A stretch of 64,000 bases of DNA, taken from NCBI GenBank assembly GCA_037126765.1, contig JBBCBC010000002.1, forward strand, positions 19,065,853 through 19,129,852, written 5' to 3'. The position numbers and the translations under genes were made by a program. The stretch is from Stenogyne calaminthoides. Lineage: Eukaryota > Streptophyta > Magnoliopsida > Lamiales > Lamiaceae. The notes under the pieces were generated by a model. The model was not told the origin of the DNA and made no database searches. It was given only the letters and a program-made list of their open reading frames with translations. Positions 34,663 to 47,250 of the stretch are shown one piece after another; the first letter of the stretch is position 1, and each line of letters opens with the position of its first letter.

Positions 34663-35911
34663 TGTTGGTGTATACTGTAAAGCAAACTTTTAGTGAGCTT
34701 TTGTGGATGTATATTCAATTTCCTTATTATATGAAATAAATGGTTTTTCACATCATTGCATTCTTATAAATTGCTTATGTGTCTTCTTATCTTATATTGT
34801 AGACTATGTGGTGGGTTAGTAGTCACACAGAAGATCACATCGTCAAGTTTCTTATAAGATATAAACAGTATTCACAACTGAGATAGTTCTGGACATAACT
34901 ATTGGTTTAAGTTGTAGTATAAACTTGTTGGTGGTTTGTCTTGGCCATTAGTTTATACTGGTGCGCTATGTCGTATTGAATGGGTCACGGATAAGACATG
35001 TTCTTCTATTCTGATTATTATGAAGAACTAGAGGTCTTGGTGACTTTAATAATTCTCAACCCTAAGTGTGGTATTTAGATATGTGGGGTACTTGTTCACT
35101 GCTTTGATTTACTATAGGTGAGAATCTTAGTAGATCTCTCACACTTCGTATTTTGGGTAGTGACATCTCTTGCATGATATCTATTTATTGTCATTGGGGC
35201 ACCGTGTCCTGGACATCCAAGATGATGACGTCCCCTTGAGGAAACTCATAAAGGATTGTCGTATTAAACCCTGCAGGTGGATTTAATCCGTACGACAACA
35301 AGGTTGAGTGGTACTACTCAAGGAATAATATATATTAATTAATTAAAGCAGACATAAGCTTTAATAATTAATGGACGTGCGATATCTTCAACATGGGGAA
35401 TTATAAAGTCTAATAGAAGCCCTGATTTGGTTCGGGATAGGACGGGAGTGCAACATTAATTTTCTAGTTGGATGAATTAATATTTTTGGGCCAGATTAAT
35501 GTTCTGGGCTGAACATAAGAGTATTTGGGTCCGGAAGAAGCCCAAACCCTGTACCTTCTAGTGGATCCCTAGTCTGGCCCACGAAAACCTATGGAGTATA
35601 AATAAAAGAGCATGATTTTGTCCATAACCCTAACACACGAAAACGGAAACCCAGCAGCCGCGCAAGTTATGGTTTGAAGAGACGAAACATCAGGTGCCTT
35701 CTCCACGTTCGATAGATTGCTGTCCACTCGGCGTTTAGACGAGGTTGGGAAACATACTAGAAGATCTGTAGTGGAATCAACATCTCGATCTTCAAGGGTA
35801 ATGAAATCTGACCTTTTGCTTTAGATGCATTTCGGTTTTATATTTGTTCTGTACGTTTGGCATCCAATGTCGATCCTGGCAACGGACCGCCCTCAGCGGC
35901 GCGTTCCATCA
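34663..35911 (+). repeat. 5' LTR of element B
   Basis: 1249 bp from TGTTGGTGTATACTG to GCGTTCCATCA. It is followed by the primer binding site. It matches the 3' LTR and the solo LTR of element A. Confidence 0.94.
35597..35604 (+). promoter_or_regulatory. TATA box in the 5' LTR of element B
   Basis: TATAAATA in a GGAGTATAAATAAAAG context, repeated at 43893-43900 in the 3' LTR. The likely promoter of the element. Confidence 0.55.
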
Positions 35912-35925
35912 ATTGGTATCAGAGC
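35912..35925 (+). promoter_or_regulatory. Primer binding site of element B
   Basis: ATTGGTATCAGAGC directly after the 5' LTR, complementary to initiator tRNA-Met. Confidence 0.92.
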
Positions 35926-37228
35926 CTGGATTCGTAGATTATTGGCTCTACCTGAAACGTTTTCATTTGTATATTTCATTTCTGTTTTCATCGTGTTTGA
36001 ATCTGTTTCTCTATCGCAACCCTAAGTGAGTTTGTAATCGGTTTTTTCCCCCCAGATAAGAAGTGTGGGTAGATGTAGGTTTTTTTCATAGATCACTGTA
36101 ATAGGGTGCTCATTATTGTTGTATTTAATTGCGATGGAGGTTTGAGGATAATATGGAAAACGGGCGATTAGGGTTAGGGTTATGGCCATTGGTCGGTTAA
36201 AACTGTTTTGGCCATAACTTTTGACTCGGTTGTCCATTTTCCTATTATAACCATATTTCGGAAACCTCATGGGGTCCTCTAGGAATGTCATAGCTACGCT
36301 GCGACCGCCTGTGGAGAGAGATAATTCAATTTCCTTGATGAAGTTTTCTGCCAGTTTAAGTCGGTGGATGAGAAATCGAGACGTTTGCCTTGCGTGAGAG
36401 GCCGATGCGAGGCATCCATCCGCGCCCTTCATTTATCATTGTAATAGCTTAGAATAGGATGTTTTTGATAGTTTTTCAAGGGGTTGCGATAGATGTGCAT
36501 TTATTTATGCTTTTGTTTATCGTTTTTTTTACCTTGTTGTGGCATGCTTGCGTTTCGTTTCTATTTCTGATGTGCTATGCCTGTGAATAACCTTCATGTT
36601 ATAAATGACTAAGTGGTATAGATGTGAATTTTAATTAACTCATATGGCCTCCACAATTGGTCTTTAAGTAAGGTGTCTGTTGCTCGAGGGACCTTGGAGT
36701 CTCCCCCTAACGGATGCAGCATTCACGAGCTTACTAGTTAAGACTTCTAATCAAAATGTTTTAATCTTTAGATGAAGTGTGTGGTCCTCCGCAACGGATG
36801 TATCACACATGAGTTCATCGGTAAAGAATAATTCAAGATAATTGTAGGAAATTATTTGCTAGCGATGTGTTCTCTTGATGAGCTCGTCAATTGTGAAAAG
36901 TGGTTCTTACAGTTAAATTTTGGTCATCACTTAGATGTGAATTTTAATATAACCCCCCAACGGGGTCCCTATTCTAATTCACATGGCTAGTTAAGGTCCG
37001 ACTGTTGATTTCGTTCGTCATAAGGATAGGTTAACGTGATATCGAAATCAAAGACTGGGTGTCTGGCTGACAAGCACATACGTAAACGACCACCCTAACA
37101 TGGCTTGTGTGTGTGTTTGTTGGGCTGTTGGAGGTTGTATTGAATGTTGGTTTTGAAGGTTTCGAATATTTTATGCTTCAATTCATGTGATTTAATGTTT
37201 GCTTGCATTTTATTTATTTCAGATAATT
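35926..37228. other. Leader of element B
   Basis: An untranslated leader of 1.3 kb between PBS and gag. Small frames on both strands show no known content. It is long for a Copia leader, and element E has a similarly long one. Confidence 0.7.
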
Positions 37229-40200
37229 ATGATGATGTCACTCAACCCGCTTTCGATTATTTTAAATCAAAATAAGCTTACTGGTCCGAATTATTTGGAT
37301 TGGAAAAGAAATCTGGACATTGTCCTAGTTCCAAGTGAGTACAAATTTGTGCTCAATACACCTGCTCCTGCCCCCTTGGAACCCGATTCCACTGAAGAGC
37401 AAAAGGAGGCTCACAAGAAGTGGCACAAGGCTAATGAGACGGCTCATTGTTACATTTTGGCCTCGATGTCAAATGTTTTACAACAGCAGCATCAAAACAT
37501 GCCTAATGTCGCGGATATGATGTTGAGCCTAAAAGAGCTTTACGGTGAGAAAGATAGGGCTGCCCGTTTTGAGGCTATGAGGAGCATTATGTCAACCTCA
37601 ATGCCAGAGGGAGCGTCCGTGAGGGACCACTGTCTCAAGATGATGGAATATCTGAATGAGATAGAGGTCCTCGGAGGAGAAATCGATGGTAATACCAAGA
37701 TCTATATGATCCTGAACTCGCTCCCAAAGTCCTTTGAAAACTTCCGTTTAAACGTGATCATGAGTAAGAAGGACTATACCGTAGCTGAGCTTCTTGCGGA
37801 ATTGGTCGCGGCAGAGGGTCTCATGGGTAAGGGTAAGGGACCACAGGCTCATGTTTCTGTTCAAGCTGGACCTTCTTTGTCTAAGGGCTGGTAGAAGAAA
37901 AAGCCTTTACAGAAAAAGGGTAGTGGAAGCAGTGGGAGCAAGAAAGTGGCGCCTTCTGGTGGCGTGAAAAAGCCGAAAGGCAAATGCTTCAAATGTAACA
38001 AGACAGGACACTGGAAGTCTGGTTGTCCTCTCCTGAAAAAGGACAACTCTGGTACGTCTCTTGCTCTGGTTGTTGAAACATGTTTCGCGGCTTGTTCTGC
38101 CTTTTCTTGGGTAGTAGATACATGAGCTACTGATCATGTTTGTTATACCTTGCAGGGGTTTCTGCAGACAAGGCAACTGAGTGAGGGCGAGATTACTATC
38201 AGTTTGGGCAATGCTGCGACAGTAGCAGTGGTCGCAGTGGCAGATGTGCACTTATGTTTTTCTAATTCTGTATTAGTATTAAATAATATTTTATACGTGC
38301 CGAGTTTATGGAAGAATTTAATTTCAGTTTCGAAGTTATTTATGGATGGATGCTCATTTGTTTTTAATGACAAAGTTGTTATTATGAGAAATGATTCTTT
38401 AATCTGTTCTGGCGCGTTAGAAAATAATCTTTATACTATTACTTGTGCATACCATACTGTGACTGAAGCTCATTCATCGTTTTCATCAAATAAGAGAAAA
38501 GAACCTTCTAAGTTGAATCAAACATACCTTTTGCACCTGAGGTTGGGTCAAGCCAATTTGAGAAGGATTAAAAGACTGGTAAGTAGTGGGTTTTTGGAGT
38601 CTCTCCAACTGGAACCATTCTCAGTCTGCGAATCCTGTTTGGAAGGCAAGATGACCTCGAGGCCTTTTAAGGCCAAGGGGAATAGGGCCAATGGTGTGTT
38701 GGAATTGATTCACTCTGATTTGTGTGGGCCCATGTCTATTCAAGCTAGAGGTGGTTTTGAGTATTTCGTCACTTTCATTGACGATTACTCAAGATATGGA
38801 TATATCTACCTGATGCGCCACAAGTCTGAATGCTTTGGCAAGTTCAAAGAATTCAGGGCAGAAGTGGAGAACCGTCATGGTAAGAGTATCAAGTCACTAC
38901 GATCTGATCGTGGTGGCGAATACCTTAGCAATGAATTTAGGCAACACTTACTAGAGAACGGGATTACATCCCAGCTCACCGCGCCTGGTACTCCCCAACA
39001 GAATGGCATGGCTGAGAGAAGGAATAGAACTCTATTGGAGATGGTGAGATCGATGATGAGTTATGCTTCATTACCCACCTCCTTTTGGGGATATGCCTTG
39101 GAAACGACAGTGTACCTTCTAAATCACGTACCTTCTAAAGCAGTTCCAAAAACTCCAATCGAATTGTGGTCTGGGCGAAAGCCTAGTCTAAACCACATTC
39201 GAATTTGGGGTTGTCCAGCACATGTGCTGAATAAGGAAGCTGATAAGTTGGCACCTAGAACTGAAGTACGGCTGTTTGTAGGATACCCTAAAGGAACTAA
39301 AGGTGGTTATTTTTATAGTCCTAATGACCAGAGGGTGATGGTGAGCACCAATGCCTGGTTTTTTAGAGGAAGACTATATGAATGAGCATAAGTCCAACAG
39401 TGAAATCATTCTAAATTAGTTGAGGGGAGACAATGGCACACCAAGTGTGTAAGAGGAAATACCACAACAGACTGCACAACGTGGTTACTCTGATGAACCC
39501 CTGTATACATTGCCTCATCGTAGTGGGAGGGTTGTTCGTCAACCTGATTGTTTCATGTTTTTGGGAGAGTCTGCGGACTTGATTCCAGATGATGAACATG
39601 ATGATAACGATCCCTGGACTTACAAAGTGGCAATTCAAGACAAAGATGCAGAGTCTTGACACAAATCTATGGATTCAGAGATTGAATCTATGGATGCTAT
39701 GGAAGTGTATGACCTCAGTGAACTTCTCCACGACAAGAAAGTCGTTGGGTGCAAGTGGGTTTACAGACGTAAGAGAGGATCTGATGGGCAGATTGTTGCT
39801 TTTAAAGCACGGTTGGTGGCAAAGGGTTTTACCCAGAAAGAAGGAATCGACTATGACGAGACCTTTTCACCAGTAGCCATGCTAAAGTCGATCCGGATTC
39901 TCTTATCCATAGTTAATCACATGAACTACGAGATTTGTCAAATGGATGTCAAGACAGCTTTCCTTAATGGAGAGTTGGATAAGGACATCTATATGCAGCA
40001 ACCCGAGGGTTATGTGAAGAAAGGCCAAGAGCATCTAGTCTGGAAGCTGAAAAAGTCTCTTTATGGGCTGAAGCAAGCTTCCTGGTCTTGGAATATTCAT
40101 TTTGATGAGGTGATCAAATCTTTTGGATTTGAACAATGTCAAAATGAAAGTTGTGTGTACAAGAAGAGTAACGGAGACGTAGTGGTATTCTTGGTACTGT

Positions 40201-41164
40201 ACGTAAATGATATTCTTCTTATTGGCAACAATGTGAAAGTATTATCAAACGTAAAGGTGTGGCTTTCAGAGCAGTTTCAAATGAAGGATATGGGAGAAGC
40301 ATCGTACATTCTTGGTATTAAGGTCATTCGTGTTTATCTCAAGCGTCTTACATTGATATTGTGGTTGCTCGTTTTAGCATGCAAAACTCCAAGAAGGGCT
40401 TACTACCTTTCAGACATGGAGTTCCCCTATCTAAGGATATGTGTCCTGAGACACAAAAGGAGATAGAGGAAATGGCTAAGGTTCCTTATGCATCAGCTGT
40501 AGGAAGCCTTATGTATGTAATGCTGTGTACGAGGCCTGATATTTGCTATGCAGTCGGCATGGTAGCGAGATATCAGTCTAACCCTGGTCAAGGGTATTGG
40601 ATAGTTGTCAAGCACATTCTCAAGTATTTGAAAAGGACTCGAGATTATGCACTGGTATACCAGTCAGACAGCATGATTCCTTTGGGTTATACCGATTCCA
40701 ATTTCCAAGATGATCGAGATGAACGGAAGTCTACCTCGGGTTATGTGTTTATGCTGGGAGGCGGAGCCATATCTTGGAGAAGTGTAAAGCAAAAATGCAT
40801 TGCGGACTCCACTATCGAAGCTGAGTACGTAGCTACCTCAGAAGCTGCTAAGGAGGTTGTCTGGCTACGTAGTTTCTTACTGGACTTAGGGGTTTCTAAG
40901 AGTATGCCGAGGTGTATCACCATTTATTGTGATAACGCGGGTGCAGTGGCAAACTCGAAAGAACCTAGAGCCCACAAAGCTAGTAAACACATAGAGCGGA
41001 AGTACCACATTATATGAGACATCGTAAATCGAGGAGACACGGCTGTGGCTAAGATTGGATCGTTGGACAACCTGGCTGATCCTTTCACAAAGACTCTGGC
41101 AATAAAAGTCTTTGAGCAACATGTAGAGCGTCTTGGTTTACGATGTATTACAGCTAGACTTTAG
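37229..41164 (+). pseudogene. gag-pol: Element B gag-pol polyprotein (nearly complete, several disabling changes)
   Basis: Start chosen at MMMSLNPLSIILNQNKL after the leader. Capsid (YLDWKRNLDIVL, SLPKSFENFRLNV) is followed by a TAG at 37892. The same frame then gives the knuckle CFKCNKTGHWKSGC and the protease WVVDT, where the Gly of DTGA is a TGA stop. Integrase 38150-39385 has LHLRLGQ, IHSDLCGPM, SLRSDRGGEY and NGMAERRNRTL, so the DDE triad is intact. A frameshift in a T-run near 39363 ends it. RT (39669-40330) has QMDVKTAFLNG, but its box reads YVNDILL, with the first Asp as Asn. A deletion near 40325 shifts the frame; RNase H continues to the stop at 41164 (YTDSNFQDDRDERKSTSG). About 1310 codons in all. 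Confidence 0.9.
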
Positions 41165-41221
41165 TATAAGTGGAAGAATTGTTATGGCTTCATGTGTATA
41201 CTAAAAGTTTAGCTTTAGTAT

Positions 41222-41232
41222 AAGTGGGAGAT
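41222..41232 (+). promoter_or_regulatory. Polypurine tract of element B
   Basis: AAGTGGGAGAT immediately before the 3' LTR. A similar AGTATAAGTGGAAG lies 60 bp upstream, so the tract is doubled, as in element E. Confidence 0.8.
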
Positions 41233-42231
41233 TGTTGGTGTATACTGTAAAGCAAACTTTTAGTGAGCTTTTGTGGATATATATTCAATTTCCTTATTAT
41301 CTGAAATAAATGGTTTTTCACATCATTGCATTCTTATAAATTGCTTATGTGTCTGCTTATCTTATATTGTAGACTATGTGGTGGGTTAGTAGTCACACAG
41401 AAGATCACATCGTCAAGTTCCTTATAAGATATAAACATTATTCACAACACAACTGAGATAGTTCTGGACATAACTATTGGATTAAGTTGTAGTATAAACT
41501 TGTTGATGGCTTGTCTTGGTCATTAGTTTATACTAGAGCGCTATGTCGTATTGAATGGGTCACAGATAAGACATGTTCTTCTATTCTGATTATTATGAAG
41601 AACTAGAGGTCTTGGTGACTTTTGTAATTCTCAACCCTAAGTGTGTGTTGGTCCCAGTGCAAACGAGTCTTACACGTGTATGGGGGGGAATACACTTGTT
41701 CAGTGTTTTTAAAATTTTTCTTACTGAGGTCAGCTTGGGCCAGGTTGTCCTGATGATTTGGTCCTGAGAAGCACAAATCGCTCTGAGTCAAAGTCTCTTG
41801 AGACAAAGTGATCTGAAGCCGCTTTCGAAAACCTCGAGATAATCCTAACCGAGTCCTCGAGTTTGAGATCCTGAGTTGCTTGGATCAGATAACTAACTTA
41901 CTGAACCCTCAGAAGAGTAAGTTCAGTTGGTAACTATCTGTTCTAGCTACTCCGATGTTGCGAAATGGTTGGCCCTTAGTTTATACTCGTTTTAAGCTTT
42001 TGCTGAAAACCTTCCTTTAATGGAATAGTGATTAGGCTGTGATTCAATTATATGCAACTTCAGTGGATTGATTCCAACTGAAATGTCAGTGAAAATATGC
42101 TTTCAGAATATATGCAACAGTTAAGCAAAGCAAAACAGAAAGCAAAGAACACAACAATTTATAGTGGTTCAGAGACTCAAGCTCCTACGTCCACTCTCTC
42201 TGATCTCTTCAGAGAAATTCACTAATCACTT

Positions 42232-42445
42232 CCTTGAGCTTTCTGACTACCTCTGTAGTTTACTTACTCAACTCGGCCCTGAGTTTTCTGACTACCTCTG
42301 TAGTTTACTTACTCAACCCGACCTTGAGCTTTCTGACTACCTCTGTAGTTTACTTACTCAACTCACACAAGCTTTCAGACTACCACAAGTAGCTTACTAA
42401 CTTCTTCTCTGGAGCTTTCTGACTACCTCTGTAGTTTACTCACTC
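42232..42445. repeat. Short tandem repeats within the family D solo LTR
   Basis: CTTTCTGACTACCTCTGTAG followed by TTTACTTACTCAAC recurs four times with a fifth diverged copy (CTTTCAGACTACCACAAGTAG). Element D LTRs have two copies of the complementary word near 51220-51285 and 53615-53680. Copy number therefore varies between family members. Confidence 0.85.
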
Positions 42446-42899
42446 TTTACAACTCCAATCTCACCAACAATCACACTCAAACTACCTTCTAAAGACACTC
42501 CTAACACGTTTTAGGCAATAACCTTTTATGTAGCCGGTCTTCACTTTTTGCAGTCTGGAACTTAGTACTTCTGACATCTTTTTCAAATGACCTATCGTTG
42601 TCGATTATCGATATAGATGGTACAGTGTTATCTTCCTCTTTTTGACTTTTGTCTCCAGTTAAAGGTAGACAACTTCAACGGCTCTTTTGGTTACAATCTT
42701 TGAGTGATATAACCTTAACAACACTTTATCTTAGTTCCTTTTGTCTGCATTTGAATGTCTTGGCAAATATCTATTTTTCTAAGGAATCACGATCTTCTCA
42801 GTAGTGCATCCTTCAGATAGAGATGTTCAGTGCCTCGGAACATTCAGGTTTATTCTGAGCATTGATGCATTCTTGACTCTTTAGTAATTCTTTGTGCCT

Positions 42900-43160
42900 T
42901 GATATTCTTGATCTTTAGTTCTTGGTCTTACATCTTACGTGTCTTGAGTCTTGAGTCTTGAGGTCTTACGAGTCTTCAGGGTCTTCTGAGTCTTTAGGGT
43001 TTTACGAGTCTTCTGGATGTCTTGGTGACATCTTTTGTCTTCATCTTTGAGTCTTGATTCCTCGGTTTCATCTTTAGTCTTGATATCTCGATTTCATCTT
43101 GAGTCTTGATATCTCGATTTCTCCTTTGAGACTTGAAACTTCATTTTCATCTTTGGCTTC
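42900..43160. repeat. Degenerate GAGTCTTGA/GATTTCATC repeat in the family D solo LTR
   Basis: Repeated GAGTCTTGA, CGAGTCTTC and TCGATTTCATCTT words over about 260 bp. The complementary array (CAAGACTCGAGATGAAATCGAG-like words) is at 49800-50040 and 52745-52930 in element D. Confidence 0.75.
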
Positions 43161-44208
43161 CGGTTTCTTCGAAACTTCTTGAGTTCTTGATCTTGAGATC
43201 TAAAAGCGATCTATATCTGCTGACTATACATTTTGCAGATAACATCCTGAATACTCTAAAACTGAATCCTGACTCAACTATCAAGATTATTCTGAACATG
43301 TCATACTCAGGGGTTTTGGGATCTAATCAAAATCATATCTTTATAAAATTCATCTCCCAACAGTGTGGTATTTAGATATGTGGGGTACTTGTTCACTGCT
43401 TTGATTTACTCTAGGTGAGAATCTTGGTAGATCTCTCACACTTCGTATTTTGGGTAGTGACATCGCTCACATGATATCTATTTATTGTCATTGGGGCACC
43501 GTGTCCTGGACATCCAGGATGATGACGTCCCCTTGAGGAAACTAAAAAAGGATTGTCGTATTAAACCCTGCAGGTGGATTTAATCTGTACGACAATAAGG
43601 TTGAGTGGTACTACTCAAGGAATAATAGATATTAATTAATTAAATCAGTCAGAAGCTTTAATAATTAATGGCGTGCGATACCTTCAACACGGGGAATTTT
43701 AAAGTCTAATAGAAGCCCTGATTCGGTTTGGGATAGGACGGGAGTGCAACATTAATTTTCTAGTGGGATGAATTAATGTTTTCGGGCCAAATTAATGTTC
43801 TGGGCTGAACATAAAAGTATTTGGGTCCGGAAGAAGCCCAAACCCTATACCTTCTAGTTGATCCCTAGTCTGGCCCATGAAAACCTATGGAGTATAAATA
43901 AAAGAGCCTGGTTTCATCCATAACCCTAACACACAAAAACGGAAACCCAGTAGTTGGGCAAGTTAGGGTTTGAAGAGATGAAACAGCAGGCACCTTCTCC
44001 ACGTTCCATAGATTGTTGTCCACTCGGCATTCGGACGAGGTTGGGAGACAGACTAGAAGATCTGTAGTGGAATCAACATCTCGATCTTCAAGAGTAACAA
44101 AATCTGACCTTTTGCTTTAGATGAATTTCGGTTTTATATCTGTTCTTTACGTTTGGCATCCAATATCGATCCTGGCAATGGACCGCCCTCACCAGCTGCG
44201 TTCCATCA

Positions 44209-46419
44209 ATGGCGACTTCGATCGATTCACCCAATGCCACACCTACTGCTGAAACATCCAACCCAACACTCCAGAATCCATTAAACCCTAAACCAATTTC
44301 AGTTGCATTCCCTGAAACCGAACACCCCCTGAATGTTGGCAAAGCGATCATATCGCTTCAGCGCAATGATCCTTCCACGACGATCATGTTTGGAGATTTC
44401 TCGGTGAACATTCTACCATTCTCGAATGTATAATCCTCAAACCCTCCTCGTGGTGTTTTCCCAGATGACTTCATTGTTGGGGCCAAAAATTCAAAACCTA
44501 CTACTGAAAATGTCGAGCCCGTACAACCCGATGCTCAAGCTAATGTTGAGATGGAAGATACTTCCATGGGGGAGCCCGTTGAGAAGGCTAAGGCTGACAT
44601 TGTTGCTGGTGGTCCTTTCTTCAAGAAGCCGAAGAGGAAGAGAAGCCCTGTGAAACCTAGAAGAAGGTCGAACCGCTACAAGCCGAGAGTTGACTAATCT
44701 AATACAAAGAGGGGTAAGACTTCTGATTTGGGTCAAACCTCAAGGCCAATTAATGTGTCTGATTCATCTGAATTAGAGAAGAGTTTGAAAGAAGCTGAGG
44801 AAAGTGAGAAGTCTGCTGAGGAAGTTGAGCACTCTATTGAGAAGCGTGTTGCTGAGGAGAGTGAGAAATCAATTGCTGGGGAGACTGAACCAAGTGAAGC
44901 ATCTGAGCCTGAGGCTAATGCTAATGATGATGATGATGGGACTGCTAATGCCCATGTTGATTCAGAAAGTTCTGATGAATTCATTCCCATTGCTGAGTTG
45001 TTAGCAAGGAATGAAAGAAGAATCAAATTCAGAAATGATCCTGAAACTGCTACACATGAACCTGTTGCTGACTCTGATGTTGATGAAGATAGTGCACAAG
45101 GTGCAGCAACACCATCAGGTGAACCAGATGACTCTGATGATCCTGATGAATCAGTCTCAAGCAGTTCAGGTAACACATCTTCTGAACCTGATGATGATGA
45201 CAGTGATGATGCATATCATGGTGTTGATAGTTCTAGATTTGCTATTATGAGAAGGAGACTTTTATTATCTGAGAGGAGAATAAGAGTTTATGAGTTTGAT
45301 ATGTTGGGATAACATATACTTTCACGTATAACCCCAACATGATAGGCAAAATCTGATAGATTTTTTTTAGGAAATGAATCTTTTGCATGCTGTATAATTT
45401 GCTTCACCTTTCTTTGATACTTGGGTTTATGAATTTTACTGCAATTTGAGGAAAGATACTGGTAGAAGGAACTCTAGGAGATATGTGCATGTGAGGTTTA
45501 GAGGTCAGAATGTAGAATTAATGCATTTTCTAGAACCCCTGATGTTGAGGAAGATGTTGTTCCTGCTTTGAATGAGATTATGACTGCTATCATAGGTGGA
45601 CTGGTTAGGAGATGGTCAACAACAATGTTGTTATCTAAGTTAACAAGTTTTTTTTCAGTTGTTCACAAATTCTGTGTGTACAACTGGTTGCAAACTACTA
45701 ACACCACCAAGATCATTGAAGCCCAAGCTATTCTGATGTATAGGATAGTTGTCATGAATAATTTTAATCTGGGGAGAACTATTTTCAATCAGGCTATGAA
45801 GTTTGCAGGTGGTAAGAGTAAGAAGAATGTTTTGCCATATCCTTGTATGATCTTTGCATTGCTGGATAGGCTGGACATAGATAGAGAACCTGTTAAGAGT
45901 CTTGGTGGAATGATTCTTGACTTAGGAATTTCTAAAGTACTGTTAAGAGGAAACAAGATTCTTGATTTACCATACAGGAGGCCTAATGCAGAAGGAGATG
46001 AAGTTGAGCTTGAGGTTGTTGAACCTGTTGTTCATAATCCGGATGTTGCACCAAATGCTGGCAACAATGATGATGACACTAACTTGAGAAATTCTCCAGT
46101 TCAGTCTGTTACTATTAACAGGGATTTTATACTTCAGCAAATTGAGAATTTGCAGGATCAGATTGCTAAACTGAATGTAATGAAGAGCTTCTAGGAGAGG
46201 TTGCTTTCTGCTCCACCAGGGGGAGTAACACCTGATGCACCTGAAGTTGCTGCTGAAGTTCCTACTGCTAAAGTTGTTCCTGATGTTGCTGAGGCTGCTG
46301 TGCGTGAAGAGAATGAGCCAGATCCTACGGTTGAACAAGGTGAAGGTGATGGACATGAAGATGATGAACAAGCTGACATTGATGATATCATAGATGAACT
46401 CTATGGTGATCTCCCATGA
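44209..46419 (+). pseudogene. Element A extra 3' ORF, main part (plant-transposon-protein-like domain, acidic region, coiled coil)
   Basis: It continues from 34657 through ATSIDSPNATPTAETSN to a stop at 44430. From 44437 to 46419 one frame is kept apart from a few stops near 44696, 45310 and 46192 and a disturbed stretch 45313-45567. Features in order: a basic patch (FFKKPKRKRSPVKPRRRSN), a long Glu/Asp/Ser-rich region, then EFYCNLRKDTG and VRFRGQNVEL in the disturbed stretch, VVHKFCVYNWL and LPYPCMIFALLDRLDI. A short coiled coil (ILQQIENLQDQIAKL) and an acidic tail (DDIIDELYGDLP) follow. EFYxNL and VRG motifs are typical of the putative plant transposon protein domain. Element C has the same domain at the same place. 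Function is unknown; no membrane anchor is obvious. Confidence 0.72.
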
Positions 46420-47237
46420 TGATTGAATGGGGGAGTTTGATTTGGGATCATGAAGATAGGGGGAGTTAAGAACAAGTTGAGGGGGAGCATGTGCAGGACT
46501 TGATGATGCTGCAGCTGATATATTTCAGTTTGATCACCTCCTACTCTCATTCTTTTCCTTCTTTATTCATATGATCTTTTTCTGTTTTGCAAGTTATTTA
46601 CTAAACTCTGTTCATTTGGTTATGTAATTATTGAACAATAGTTGATAGGTTTTTCTTGTTCATGTTTATGAGTATTAGTGTTGATGCTCTGATATTCTGT
46701 TTTTCAGTATTGATGATTAGTTTGCTCTGATGATCATATTTTGTTGTTTTAGGTTAACATATTTTATCCTTGCTTTGATATCATTGTTATCATTTCTTTG
46801 ATAGTCTTACCATGATGTTTTGGATAAGACTAATTTGTGTAGATTGTTCAGGATGATCTGTTCATATCTTCCTGACAGCTCTACTCTATTCCTTGATCGG
46901 TGGAAACATGTTGAAATAACATATGTTCTACTTTGTCTGCAGGTATAAGGATTGGTATATGTGGTACTTGTATCATTTCCCTTTTTTTTTTCTATGATGT
47001 GTTTCAATGTAATATACATATGCTCTGATATGTTGCAATATCCTACATTATGCTCTGATAAGTTTTTTCTCAGATTGAAGTTTCTCAAACAAATGAAATT
47101 GTTTAATGATGTTTATTCGATTCTTGATAGCTACATAATGGTTTGTCACTTAGTAGTGCAGCTGATATGATTATGAGCTCTATCATGCATAGTACCTGAT
47201 GTATTTGTTATTTCAGGTGTGTTGTAGCAGAAAGATC
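46420..47237. other. Element A 3' untranslated region with several polypurine-like tracts
   Basis: GAATGGGGGAGTTTGA (46426), AGATAGGGGGAGTTAAG (46455) and GTTGAGGGGGAGCATG (46477) follow the stop, and the true tract lies at the LTR. The rest is T-rich without a gene. Confidence 0.75.
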
Positions 47238-47250
47238 GAATGGGGGAGAT
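47238..47250 (+). promoter_or_regulatory. Polypurine tract of element A
   Basis: GAATGGGGGAGAT lies directly before the TGTTGATG start of the 3' LTR. Confidence 0.85.

Larger units (their letters stand above)
41646..43362 (-). mobile_element. Solo LTR of family D (minus orientation) inside the 3' LTR of element B
   Basis: 1717 bp from TGTTGGTCCC to TCTCCCAACA with a perfect 5-bp TSD gtgtg (41641-41645 and 43363-43367). Read on the minus strand its start (TGTTGGGAGATGAATTTTAT, then TAGATCCCAAAACCCCTGAG) matches the LTR start of element D at 49691. The other end corresponds to the CCGGGACCAACA end of D. No PBS or internal sequence is present, so it is a solo LTR. Confidence 0.9.
34663..44208 (+). 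mobile_element. Element B: full-length Ty1/Copia retrotransposon inside element A
   Basis: LTRs 34663-35911 and 41233-44208 (the latter enlarged by a solo LTR) bound PBS, leader, gag-pol and PPT. A perfect 5-bp TSD atggc flanks it (34658-34662 and 44209-44213). The internal gag-pol is of the single-frame type shared with E and F, with no extra ORF. Several stops and a catalytic change in RT make it inactive. Its family also left the solo LTR at 2536-3785. Confidence 0.94.
41233..44208 (+). repeat. 3' LTR of element B, split by a solo LTR of family D
   Basis: The halves 41233-41645 and 43368-44208, with one TSD copy removed, give about 1254 bp matching the 5' LTR. It ends GCGTTCCATCA at 44208, followed by the atggc TSD. 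Confidence 0.93.

Noticed and set aside
44733..45176. Long minus-strand frame opposite the A third ORF
   Set aside because: Ser/Leu-rich shadow of the acidic plus-strand region; no motif.
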